Positions 1 to 7,266 of a stretch of 39,729 nucleotides of DNA are shown here, piece after piece. The position numbers were made by a program, and so were the translations under genes. The notes under the pieces are model-generated. The model saw only the letters and a program-made list of their open reading frames with translations. It was not told where the DNA came from and made no database searches. Origin of the DNA: a virus; the IMG/VR virus record IMGVR_UViG_3300037087_000298, positions 1 to 39,729 of that record; one strand, 5' to 3'. How positions within the stretch are numbered: the first letter of the stretch is position 1; every line of letters starts with the position of its first letter.

Positions 1-185
1 TATTCCATTTCTCTCTTCTTTACTCTTGCGTGGGCTACTAGCATCTCTTCAAGCAGATAGCTTTCCACTCTATCCGTCTCTTCAGGTGTCCAACCGAACG
101 CCTCTGCGCATTGCAGGTAATTGGTCATTTTGACGATGTCTGGATCGGTCGTTATTGCCCCGTCCACGACAGCATCAATCTTCAA
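1..185 (-). CDS. tail assembly chaperone, frameshift extension (partial)
   Basis: This frame is open from the end of the upstream chaperone gene to the left edge of the window and has no start codon of its own near its beginning. Conceptual translation gives about 60 residues with an FGWTPEETDRVESYLLEEML segment, resembling the second half of lambda G-GT-type tail chaperones. It is the -1 frame relative to the 182..481 gene and joins it across a run of ten A. In that family the long form is made by ribosomal slippage, coats the tape measure and helps recruit tube subunits. The C-terminus lies outside the window. A separate gene starting at an internal ATG is a weaker alternative. Confidence 0.7.
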   Translation of the reverse strand, partial: MKIDAVVDGAITTDPDIVKMTNYLQCAEAFGWTPEETDRVESYLLEEMLVAHARVKKREME

Positions 186-481
186 TTTTTTTTTTCGGTC
201 AGTTGGTTGAGCTCCACGAACTCTTCGTATAGCTTCATACCAACTTCGTTGTCCAGGTTTTGTATGCTTATTAAGTCCACCGTGAAAGGGGCGTCTATTA
301 TCCCCTTGAGCAGACTTAGCTCTATGAAAACCTTCTGGTTCATTTTGACAACTGGCTGACTGTTTATTGCTTGTACATTCATGGACTTCTCCTTGATCTC
401 ATTCATATCTCCGAACGAGATTCTCTTTATCCGGACACTCTTCTTCTCTCCGTGCCAATCGATTTCTATTGTCTTTTCCAT
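182..481 (-). CDS. tail assembly chaperone (short, gpG-like form)
   Basis: Product of 99 residues directly after the tail tube gene. I chose the ATG at 481 over the longer frame because the longer start lies inside the tube gene. It begins with a beta-rich segment (residues 1-25) followed by helices. This position, between tube and tape measure, is where siphovirus chaperones sit. The frame ends in codons gaa aaa aaa aat tga, so a slippery A run lies right before the stop. Function is assigned from order, size and the frameshift architecture, because sequence identity in this family is low. Confidence 0.7.
   Translation of the reverse strand: MEKTIEIDWHGEKKSVRIKRISFGDMNEIKEKSMNVQAINSQPVVKMNQKVFIELSLLKGIIDAPFTVDLISIQNLDNEVGMKLYEEFVELNQLTEKKN
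186..195 (-). promoter_or_regulatory. -1 programmed frameshift slippery site (A10)
   Basis: Ten consecutive A on the minus strand contain A AAA AAA in the zero frame, 0-1 codons before the TGA at 182-184. A -1 slip joins the short chaperone to the open frame running to the window edge. This matches tail chaperone frameshift signals. I did not identify a stimulatory structure. Confidence 0.7.
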
Positions 482-482
482 T

Positions 483-1463
483 TTAAGGTGAAGTGCTGTC
501 TCCGGTTGTCCCATTCGTCCACATTATACTGGTTCCACTCAATGCCCATCCTCCGACATCCTCCTTGATTATTTCGTTGACATCCTTTGGAAGTGTCTCC
601 TCATCAAAGTAAACGTTTGCAAGAGTAATTACTATTTTATTTGAATCTGCTCCTGTTCCTCCTGTGTCAAATGTAAGGACAATATTTGCCTGTGGGGCAG
701 GGGTCCCTGCTATTGGTGCTTCGCTTGCTCCAAGGAATTTAGTCAATAATTCTGTCACATCCTTGAATGCTATCGTCAATCTCAAGTTATACTCTCTTGT
801 CTTTCCGACTTCTGCTGCCTTGAATCTGCTTCCAACTCCCCATATTCCCTCTGAGTTGCTGTTGTATGTCCATTCAATGCTTTGGACTTTTCCTATTTCT
901 CCTCCGCCAGAAGTCCATTCAACAATCCCTTGTGCGAATGTCATTGCGGTATGTGTTTCCGCAACTTGACTTCCTGCTGTTGTTGCTGCAAGTGTCTCTG
1001 TCTTATAAGGGCATTCAAGTCTCACTCTTACAAGCTCATTGACTGCTGCAGTGAGTGTCATGCTTGAAATCACACAACCTTGTAATTCAGTTAGTTCATC
1101 ATTTCCTCCGAGTTCAGTTCCTGTGTCAATTGCGAAACTTGTCATAACATTTGCTTCACTATAAGTGTGCGTGTATGTTGGTCCACCTCCACCTCCATCT
1201 GCTGCTGATCCAAGTACTGCCCTGAAAAAGCTTGCATTAGCTAACACAAATTCTACTGTTGCATTTCCTTCATATTTCTTAGCGACAGTCGATACGGCAT
1301 TTCTTGCACCCACCCCATATATCCTCTCCATGTTGTTCTTCCTTGTATGGGTGATCTTTGCTCCTGGTCCGAATGTCCTCGCGCTTACAGCTCCTGCTCC
1401 GTATGTGGTTTCATAGCCGTAGTTTACATAGGATGCATATCCCGCTGCATAATTTTGAGTCAT
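483..1463 (-). CDS. major tail tube protein
   Basis: Product of 326 residues with no signal or membrane segment, rich in Gly, Thr, Ala and Val. Beta strands alternate with polar loops, as in phage tube proteins of the gpV/TP901 kind. It opens with an AGYASYVNYGYET stretch; a GGGGG loop lies near residue 92 and a second half (about 175-326) again looks beta-rich. A strong GGAGG ribosome site precedes the ATG. Gene order (tail terminator upstream, chaperone with frameshift downstream) is what identifies it. It should polymerise as hexameric rings around the tape measure. Confidence 0.75.
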   Translation of the reverse strand: MTQNYAAGYASYVNYGYETTYGAGAVSARTFGPGAKITHTRKNNMERIYGVGARNAVSTVAKKYEGNATVEFVLANASFFRAVLGSAADGGGGGPTYTHTYSEANVMTSFAIDTGTELGGNDELTELQGCVISSMTLTAAVNELVRVRLECPYKTETLAATTAGSQVAETHTAMTFAQGIVEWTSGGGEIGKVQSIEWTYNSNSEGIWGVGSRFKAAEVGKTREYNLRLTIAFKDVTELLTKFLGASEAPIAGTPAPQANIVLTFDTGGTGADSNKIVITLANVYFDEETLPKDVNEIIKEDVGGWALSGTSIMWTNGTTGDSTSP

Positions 1464-1482
1464 ATTCTTTTACCTCCTTTCA

Positions 1483-2157
1483 TTATTCCACCATAAACTT
1501 CACTAGGAAGTCCTGGCTAATTTGGATTATTTTTTGATTGGTACCTACCGTCACAGGGGTCCCGCTTGTTGGCGTTATATACGGGAATGAGTAGAAACTC
1601 TTCGCATTGGCCCTTATGGCATTCCTCACGTCGCTCATTGTATCATTCAAGTCATCTCCCCCTCCGAGTCCACCTGCTATCGTGCTGACTTTGTTCACCG
1701 GCATCCACACATAAATCGAGATAAGATAATCAGTTATATGCACCATGCCCCCCAGCCCAAGAGGTTCCGTGCTCGGGCTCACCAAACTGATTCCTATCCT
1801 TGGGAAGCTTTCTAGAGTTAGGTCAGACCTAGGCATGTCCGGATACACCTTGTCACCCGTTCCGTAATCATAATTAAGGACTATTGCCTCTCCCCCGGAA
1901 AGTGCAGAAACCAATGTTATGACCCCCGTCGAGAAGTTGATCATATAATCCTTTATGAAGTATTTGTTCACCGCGGTTATTGTAAGTGACCTTATGTTCT
2001 TCAGTGTCGAATGCGTTGGTGTAATTGTGCTACCCGCAATTCCTGTTATATTATCTGTCACAGTCGTAACTCCCCTTATTGTAGTGCTGAAAATATCCGC
2101 ATTTCTCAAGGTGTGCATTATCTCCTCTCTTATGTTCTCTAGTTCAAATGTACTCAT
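1483..2157 (-). CDS. tail terminator / tail completion protein
   Basis: Product of 224 residues. An N-terminal helix (about residues 4-20) precedes a beta-rich central part and a closing beta strand. It overlaps the gp10-like gene upstream by 4 bases (ATGA) and is followed by the tail tube gene. In siphoviruses the gene between the gp10-like protein and the tube is usually the tail terminator, which caps the tube and joins it to the head. No diagnostic motif is visible, so the call rests on synteny. It could instead be another head-tail joining protein. Confidence 0.5.
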   Translation of the reverse strand: MSTFELENIREEIMHTLRNADIFSTTIRGVTTVTDNITGIAGSTITPTHSTLKNIRSLTITAVNKYFIKDYMINFSTGVITLVSALSGGEAIVLNYDYGTGDKVYPDMPRSDLTLESFPRIGISLVSPSTEPLGLGGMVHITDYLISIYVWMPVNKVSTIAGGLGGGDDLNDTMSDVRNAIRANAKSFYSFPYITPTSGTPVTVGTNQKIIQISQDFLVKFMVE

Positions 2158-3487
2158 GACAATTCCCCCTTCACAATTGTTTTTATGTCACCTATGGATT
2201 GCATCAATGCTGTTCTCAGGAATGGTCGATAATATCCACTAAATGTTTTTAGGGGATTTTCCGGCGTTCCAACTTTTATCCCTTCCTTTTCTATCTTCCT
2301 TATTACTGGACCTTTTGGAAGTCCGTGCCTCTTGGCCCATTCTCCTAATTGCTCCTTTTCACTCTCACCGAGAACTCCTGGCGGAGTATTGTGGGTTAAT
2401 ATTCCATTGGCAAAAAAGGGACTATTTCCTTCCAAACTAATATTAAAAATTTCTCCTTTTTGTAAAATCTCTTTTTTAACTTCAATAACTCTTTCTGTTT
2501 CTTCCATCCATTGAAGAAATTGAGATTTTGTATTTTTTCCATATCCATATTTTTTATGAAATTTTTGATGATGTTTTTCACATAAACAAACTAAATTTTC
2601 TCTTTTCATTCTTTCTTCTGGAAATTCCTTATATCCATTCAGATGATGCAAAATATTTCCCTTATCTATTTTTCCACATACATTACACATAAATTTCCTT
2701 TCCCTTTTTTCATGTCTAATGAATTTTCTGTATTCTGCCTGTTTTCTTTTTTCAGTAATCCCACCTTTCCAGTTATGGTTCTTTTCTCCAATTTGGGCAT
2801 CTGAATGCTTTTCTCTTTGTACTTCTGAAAGTTTCCAATGCTTTCCTTTATTTCTTATCATGTTTTCTCCTTGAAGATAACATTTCCTTGAGCAATATTG
2901 TGGTTTTGATTTTCTTTTTAACTCTGAGGGTTTCCTTTTAAATCTTTCATTGCATCTCTTGCATTTTATTTCTATGAGGTTGCTTAATCCCTTATTCCAT
3001 GGAACTCTACCTTTTTTTGATCCCATTATATTTCTTTTACTAATTCCCCCCTTCTTATTTTTACAGCGGGTATCCATCCTCTTTGCGTCCATATTGGATG
3101 GTCAGCTGTTACTTCTAATTTTCTCCTTGCTGTTTTTATAATAATTTTTTTAATAGGATATCCTATCTTTATTCTTTCTAATTGCAATACTTTTCTATAT
3201 TGAACTCCATCCCACACCAAATCTCCTATTTTCATTTTACTTAATTTCTTTTTACCCCTTATTGTTTGAATGCTTACATCTTTAAAAAAGCACCCATACT
3301 CCATGTCCTTTGCATATTCTACCGGCGTGAATATTATTACTGAATCTCCCTCTATCTTGTGTGTGATGCTTGCCCTCAATACACCCATGTCCACTGGGCA
3401 TATCATCTTGGCTTTCATTTCCACATATGCACCAATGCGATCCAAAATTCTATTTTTGGTATTTTCATCTAGCATGCTGTCCGTCAT
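2154..3487 (-). CDS. HK97 gp10-like tail completion protein, split by an intein and a frame break
   Basis: The N-extein (65 residues, ending VEYAKDMEYG) and the C-extein (starting TPPGVLGESE) join seamlessly into an HK97 gp10-like head-tail joining protein. Typical signs are the PVDMGVLRAS segment and the VEYA..MEYG strand. Between them is an HNH intein (2388-3292). The N part (stop near 3026) and the rest (open to 2154) lie in different frames. A -1 change at a run of six G (+ strand C at 3046-3051) restores one continuous product. Either the genome sequence has a one-base error, or the gene is inactive, or ribosomes slip here. Confidence 0.75.
2388..3292 (-). mobile_element. HNH intein in the gp10-like gene
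   Basis: Splicing motifs are clear. Block A starts at Cys1 after MEYG. Block B has the TADHP signature in LEVTADHPIWTQRGW. The C-terminal block reads FFANGILTHN, followed by Thr at +1. The middle carries NUMOD3-like repeats (KKGRVPWNKG), a zinc knuckle (CKRC...YCSRKC), and an HNH core with CNVCG, HHLNGYK and LVCLCEKHH. The endonuclease shares the frame of the C-terminal splicing half. The N-terminal splicing half is in another frame, broken at the G6 run. Family knowledge says such inteins home into intein-less alleles of the same gene. Confidence 0.85.
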
Positions 3488-3774
3488 TTGAATGTCTCCC
3501 TCAATATCTTTTCTACGTCGTCGCGGAAAGGAAGCTTAATGTTGGCTTTTATGTCCTTCCTCAAAGACACCTCGTTTGGATATACTTCCATTATGTCTCC
3601 GGCAGTCTTCCTGCCAATCCCCTTTATCGATTCAAGCTTTACGAAAAAGAATTCTTTCCTGTTTCCTTTTCCTTGGGATTCCAAGTTTGCAATTCTCTTT
3701 TCATGATCGCGAATGACATTCTCCATATGTTGCTCATGCGTCATCGGAACCTCAGGAATAATATCGTCTGTCAT
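3484..3774 (-). CDS. small helix-hairpin-helix protein of the connector cluster
   Basis: Product of 96 residues. An N-terminal coiled-coil-like helix (about residues 12-35) precedes a helix-hairpin-helix motif, SIKGIGRKTAGDIME (about 48-63), of the kind that contacts the DNA backbone without sequence preference. It overlaps both neighbours by 4 bases, inside the head-tail connector cluster. It might contact DNA at the portal exit or be a non-structural passenger. No close family is recognised. Confidence 0.5.
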   Translation of the reverse strand: MTDDIIPEVPMTHEQHMENVIRDHEKRIANLESQGKGNRKEFFFVKLESIKGIGRKTAGDIMEVYPNEVSLRKDIKANIKLPFRDDVEKILRETFK

Positions 3775-4127
3775 ACTTTAAAACATACCCCCAAATCCAG
3801 CATCGCCGTCCCAAGCACAAATCTGTGTATCACGTTCTGAATGTAAAATGCCTCCCCTGAAATTGTAAATCTGTCATATCTCTTTATTCCTACAGTCGTC
3901 GCGCATAGAATATAAGCATCTCCGACTTCCACCAAACCCTGCTTGTCGAAGATGAACCTATTCTCCTCAAGGAAAAACACCGCGCTCACATTACTCGCCG
4001 TCGCAAATGTGTCCGTCTCGTTTCCTGTTCCGTCAGTCGTCTTGGTCACGACCTGATAACTCAACGTCCTAGAGAAATCCGAAAGTATCTGCGCAAAGTC
4101 GCTGGAAGAAACTCCTGTATTGCTCAT
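3771..4127 (-). CDS. head closure / stopper-like protein
   Basis: Product of 118 residues. A short N-terminal helix is followed by a small beta barrel-like region, with the EVGDAYILC and YDRFTISGEAFYIQNV strands resembling phage head-tail joining proteins (SPP1 gp16 type). It lies between the adaptor (4124..4846) and the HhH protein, overlapping both by 4 bases. The likely role is sealing the DNA exit channel after packaging. The call combines fold-like features with gene order; no catalytic site is expected. Confidence 0.55.
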   Translation of the reverse strand: MSNTGVSSSDFAQILSDFSRTLSYQVVTKTTDGTGNETDTFATASNVSAVFFLEENRFIFDKQGLVEVGDAYILCATTVGIKRYDRFTISGEAFYIQNVIHRFVLGTAMLDLGVCFKV

Positions 4128-4846
4128 CTATCCATCCCAGAAGCAAAGAAGAGTCTTCTTGGTCTTCTGCCTACCCTGTCAAGGATTGCGTTTGCCTCGC
4201 TGGTCAGGCTGTCTATCATCTGCTTGCCCCTCTGGAATAAATCTCCCTTGCTCACGCTCTGTTGCGGAATAGAATAAGAGTTCAAATAATTGTACGATCC
4301 GCCGAGGAATTTTACCCACTGTCTTATGCCTATCAAACAGCATGCTAAATTGTTTATTGCATGTGGAATCGTGGAATATCCATATGTATAAGTCACCTTT
4401 ATGTTCCTGTTGCCGGGAGGGAATTCCGTGTTCTTTAGTATGATCTTCCCGTTCATTGAGATTCCCCTTGTCAATGGATCCTCTTGGCTGTCCATCCAAT
4501 AGTCTATCGTCTCTGTGCCTGTGGAAAGTGCGGCATAGGTAGTATTTGTAGTTCCGTCTACGTTCAATATCAGGAATGATGTGATTGTTAGAATTGGATA
4601 AAAAGAAAGGTTGATCGTTCTGGCCTTCTGGCCGCTAGTTCCGATTACATCCAGCTTCGGTCCGTCAAGCGTCTCTGTTATTGAATTTGAATTCGTGAAC
4701 TTTCTCCCGGTCAATACTTCTACTTCCTCTTCTCCATCATTAATCAGTTGAGAATCATTTGCAGTTATATCCGATTCTGTAACTGTCAATCCCGATTTAT
4801 TATATACATCGGTTGCACTCGCGAGATATCTAAGTACATATACCAT
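4124..4846 (-). CDS. head-tail adaptor protein
   Basis: I place the start at the ATG at 4846, preceded by a GAGGA ribosome site, not at an earlier in-frame codon, giving 240 residues. The N-terminal half (ANDSQLINDGEEEVEVLTGR) looks like the helical DNA-packaging/connector family (gp6/gp15-like), where helices bind the portal ring. A beta-rich insertion (about residues 50-140) and a C-terminal helical bundle follow. It is the first of five head-tail joining genes linked by 4-base overlaps. Confidence 0.6.
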   Translation of the reverse strand: MVYVLRYLASATDVYNKSGLTVTESDITANDSQLINDGEEEVEVLTGRKFTNSNSITETLDGPKLDVIGTSGQKARTINLSFYPILTITSFLILNVDGTTNTTYAALSTGTETIDYWMDSQEDPLTRGISMNGKIILKNTEFPPGNRNIKVTYTYGYSTIPHAINNLACCLIGIRQWVKFLGGSYNYLNSYSIPQQSVSKGDLFQRGKQMIDSLTSEANAILDRVGRRPRRLFFASGMDR

Positions 4847-4956
4847 TGTTTTCCTCTTGGAATTATTTTGCCTCTTGGCGCCAATCATCTGGCGACTCCG
4901 TAGAATCACCAGGGATCATGTTAAAATTCAAAGAATTCTCTGTTATTTAAGGATTT

Positions 4957-5298
4957 CTATCCAGAACAAGAATGATTGTAGAACCCGTCCCCCGAGAATT
5001 CTGTCCCAGGGATTATCCTGTCCGCCTTCGTCGGGTTGTTGGGCGTCTTTATGTCGTTGACATGCTCTATACTTACTTCCCCGTGTATATTTGACCCAAA
5101 GAACTTGTCCTCTTCCCCGTAGTGTGCCCTTCTAATATCCGTCTCGGGATCCTGCAAAACGTTAGGGAATGACTGGACTTCCTGACCCTCAGTCGCACTT
5201 ATTCCTATCCTACTTGGGACTGCTTCCCTTATTCCGTGAGGGAGATTTTTTTCTGTCTCTATTCTTACCTCTTGAAAGTTTGCCTCTGGGTTTTCCAT
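4957..5298 (-). CDS. hypothetical virion-cluster protein
   Basis: Product of 113 residues from the ATG at 5298; a TTG two codons upstream is possible. It is hydrophilic, rich in Glu, Asn and Pro, with no membrane segment or metal site. It has its own predicted TATA box about 50 bases upstream and lies between the beta-helix protein and the adaptor, so a minor virion or connector role is plausible. No family recognised. Confidence 0.5.
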   Translation of the reverse strand: MENPEANFQEVRIETEKNLPHGIREAVPSRIGISATEGQEVQSFPNVLQDPETDIRRAHYGEEDKFFGSNIHGEVSIEHVNDIKTPNNPTKADRIIPGTEFSGDGFYNHSCSG

Positions 5299-5337
5299 TG
5301 TCAAATGTTAGTCTTCTCATCATAACTTAGAGATTAT

Positions 5338-5360
5338 AGACCTATAACTCTTATAAGTCT
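5338..5360 (-). promoter_or_regulatory. promoter-like TATA inside an inverted repeat
   Basis: AGACCTATAA and TTATAAGTCT face each other with one mismatch around CTC. On the minus strand this gives ACTTATAAG, a good archaeal TATA box, about 50 bases before the ATG at 5298. The repeat could also bind a regulator. It would start a transcript covering the connector and tail genes. Confidence 0.4.
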
Positions 5361-5364
5361 TTCT

Positions 5365-5398
5365 AAAAAATAAAAGAAAAAAATAAAAAATAAATTTT
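5365..5398 (-). terminator. oligo-T terminator after the beta-helix gene
   Basis: Directly after the stop codon at 5402 the minus strand has several runs of 5-7 T separated by single A bases. Archaeal RNA polymerase ends at such tracts without a hairpin. Confidence 0.5.
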
Positions 5399-5401
5399 GA
5401 T

Positions 5402-6490
5402 TTATGCAATGCTTATTTCTCCGCCTGTTGCATCTGCAGTTATTGATTGTCCAAAGTTTCTTGCTAAGTGCAATGTTACTGGAATTTCTGCTCCTGATCC
5501 ACCAACCTTGAAAGTAATTGGTGTTCCACTTGTGCCAGATGTCTGACATCCAAATGTGTTTCCGACTAACATTCCTGTGCATCCTGTTGCTACAATGTAT
5601 CTTTTTACTTGTCCTGCACTCAATGCTGGTAATTGTTGGAATGTGTTATCCTTAATAACCAATCCAGTCATTCCAGAACCTCCTGCAAGATACAAATTAC
5701 AGTCAACGTTTGCTGCCTGTCCACTGAATATGTTGTCTTCAATAACCACATCCTGTGGAACTGATCCAGATGTTCCTAATAAGACAATATCTCCTACATT
5801 CTTGTAGAATCTATTTCCTTGAATAAGAACTTGGAATGCTCCTCCATTGGTTGACCAAACAATTGCTCCGCCTGTTCTTGCGTCCCCTACTGTCGATCCT
5901 GCACAATCCTTGAAGTGACAATTTATTATAGTTGTTCCAAATGCTGACTTTGTTTCACCGCCTGATGCTGCCGGTATACCCGAATTGTCATCCAAAAGAA
6001 TACCATTAACTAATGGTGCTCCTGCTGTTGAATTCCCATTGAATCCAATATTAGCAATCAAGCATCCTGGTGCTCTGACTGTCAATAATGCTCCGGTTAA
6101 TGTTCCGCCGTACTTGATCTGTGGCAATCCGCCCTGGGTTCTTCCCCAGTTGATTCCTACAAGTGCCAGATTCTCATGAGTTGCTGGAATTATAATCTTC
6201 TCAGCATAACTGCTTGGATCTGATGATCCTGCGGCCATTGCCTTGGGCATTACAAAAACCACGCTGTTTGCTCCTGCTGCAGTCACTCCTGCCTGGATAG
6301 TTGCTTTGGCATTTGTCCATGAAGTCCCGTCACTTCCATCTGAACCGCTTTCTCCATCAACATATATTACACTTCCTTTTGTGTTCACTCCAGCAATTCC
6401 TGCTGTGAATGTAACAAATTGATCCCATGTATAGGGTCCCTTTGTAAAGGGCGGACTTGCTATTCCTACGCTACTTCTTAATCCATCCAT
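5402..6490 (-). CDS. parallel beta-helix virion protein
   Basis: Product of 362 residues, started at the ATG at 6490, which has a strong AAAGGAGGT site. After a short N-terminal domain (1-45), the motif VIYVDGESGSDGSDGTSW is the start typical of pectate-lyase-like right-handed beta-helices. Coils follow, with repeated NCHFKDC, NRFYKN and NIFSGQ and DNTFQQ turns (about residues 195-310). Such proteins are usually tail spikes or capsid decorations that bind or cut polysaccharide. Its place next to the capsid gene, not the tail tip, favours a capsid-surface or head fibre role. No catalytic residues can be assigned by eye. Confidence 0.65.
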   Translation of the reverse strand: MDGLRSSVGIASPPFTKGPYTWDQFVTFTAGIAGVNTKGSVIYVDGESGSDGSDGTSWTNAKATIQAGVTAAGANSVVFVMPKAMAAGSSDPSSYAEKIIIPATHENLALVGINWGRTQGGLPQIKYGGTLTGALLTVRAPGCLIANIGFNGNSTAGAPLVNGILLDDNSGIPAASGGETKSAFGTTIINCHFKDCAGSTVGDARTGGAIVWSTNGGAFQVLIQGNRFYKNVGDIVLLGTSGSVPQDVVIEDNIFSGQAANVDCNLYLAGGSGMTGLVIKDNTFQQLPALSAGQVKRYIVATGCTGMLVGNTFGCQTSGTSGTPITFKVGGSGAEIPVTLHLARNFGQSITADATGGEISIA

Positions 6491-6491
6491 T

Positions 6492-6572
6492 TTAATTATA
6501 CCTCCTTTCAATACCTTTCTCAATCTCTTGAGTAGAATTCTCTTTCAAACCTGTTCTTTCTATATTTGCCAT
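6492..6572 (-). CDS. possible 26-residue microprotein
   Basis: A short ATG frame (MANIERTGLKENS...) ends just before the beta-helix start and contains that gene's ribosome site. It has no clear ribosome site itself. It may be a leader peptide or chance. Confidence 0.2.
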   Translation of the reverse strand: MANIERTGLKENSTQEIEKGIERRYN

Positions 6573-6603
6573 GTTATTTTTTCTGTTGTTTTTTTCAACC
6601 CTT

Positions 6604-6625
6604 CCTGACAAGCATTTTTGTCAGG
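6604..6625. repeat. 7-bp inverted repeat hairpin
   Basis: CCTGACA and TGTCAGG flank an 8-base loop in the gap between the 57-residue gene and the beta-helix gene. No T tract follows closely on the minus strand. It may be an RNA processing or attenuation hairpin separating expression of the two genes. Confidence 0.4.
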
Positions 6626-6653
6626 CGCATTTTGTAATTATTTAAATTAAAAA

Positions 6654-6827
6654 TTAATCATAAAATATTGTATACCTAAGAATACTATTTGATATAGGTG
6701 TTACTGCCCACCCATATACATGAGTTATTGCTAGTCCATCTTCCCATATCTTAAGCAATGCTGCATCTGTATCTGGGTCGCTTACTTCTAAGTCATATAC
6801 TGCTATAGTCGGCGTTATTACTACCAT
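6654..6827 (-). CDS. 57-residue protein next to the capsid decoration gene
   Basis: An ATG at 6827 with a strong AGGAGG site opens a 57-residue frame ending in stop codon TAA. The product is acidic in the middle (VSDPDTDAALLKIWEDG) and beta-like at its end (HVYGWAVTPISNSILRYTI). It shares orientation and 8-base spacing with the decoration-like gene upstream. Likely a small virion component; no family recognised. Confidence 0.55.
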   Translation of the reverse strand: MVVITPTIAVYDLEVSDPDTDAALLKIWEDGLAITHVYGWAVTPISNSILRYTIFYD

Positions 6828-6835
6828 TTATCCTC

Positions 6836-7165
6836 CTAATATGCAAATATTACTAAGGTTCCGCCTTTTGTATTTGCTGCACAACCTGTTGAGTTGAACG
6901 TCAAAGTTGTAGTTGATACTGATGTAGTTCCTAATTGTGCACCTGATGCCCCGCAAGGAACTGTTACGCTTCCTGCTGTAGTCTCAATAAATCCAAGCAC
7001 TCCTGCGACTTTACTTGCTCCATACTTAGCCAAGTCTACAATTAAGTTGTCTGTTCCCCAGACAAATGTTGCTGGAACTCTTATCTGCAAGACTTTTACT
7101 CCAAGTTGTGGAGTTACGTCTTTAGTAACAACTCCGCTTGTTGTTCCATCTGTGAAATCTACCAT
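6836..7165 (-). CDS. putative head decoration protein
   Basis: Product of 109 residues, almost all beta-type sequence (VLQIRVPATFVWGTDNLIVD, then Thr/Ser/Val-rich strands), with two Cys. It has a good AGGAGA ribosome site and sits directly after the major capsid gene, where small decoration or stabilising proteins are found. The pattern VTPQLGVKVLQIRVP...TLVIFAY is of the kind seen in trimeric capsid cement proteins. The role is inferred from position. Confidence 0.55.
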   Translation of the reverse strand: MVDFTDGTTSGVVTKDVTPQLGVKVLQIRVPATFVWGTDNLIVDLAKYGASKVAGVLGFIETTAGSVTVPCGASGAQLGTTSVSTTTLTFNSTGCAANTKGGTLVIFAY

Positions 7166-7227
7166 TATTTCTCCTATTCTTTTAATTCCTATCCCGGCTA
7201 AGCCAGGATTTTTGCCTTTTGGGCCTA

Positions 7228-7266
7228 CTGACTAAAAAAGACATTCAGTAAATAAAAATAATAAAT
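7228..7266 (-). terminator. T-rich stretch after the capsid gene
   Basis: Right after the capsid stop codon the minus strand reads ATTTATTATTTTTATTT, then later TTTTTT. This is a likely partial archaeal terminator that would let capsid mRNA end while some transcripts read on. Confidence 0.4.

Noticed and set aside
6604-6625. Factor-independent terminator
   Set aside because: The hairpin is not followed by a T tract on either strand, so I list it only as an inverted repeat.
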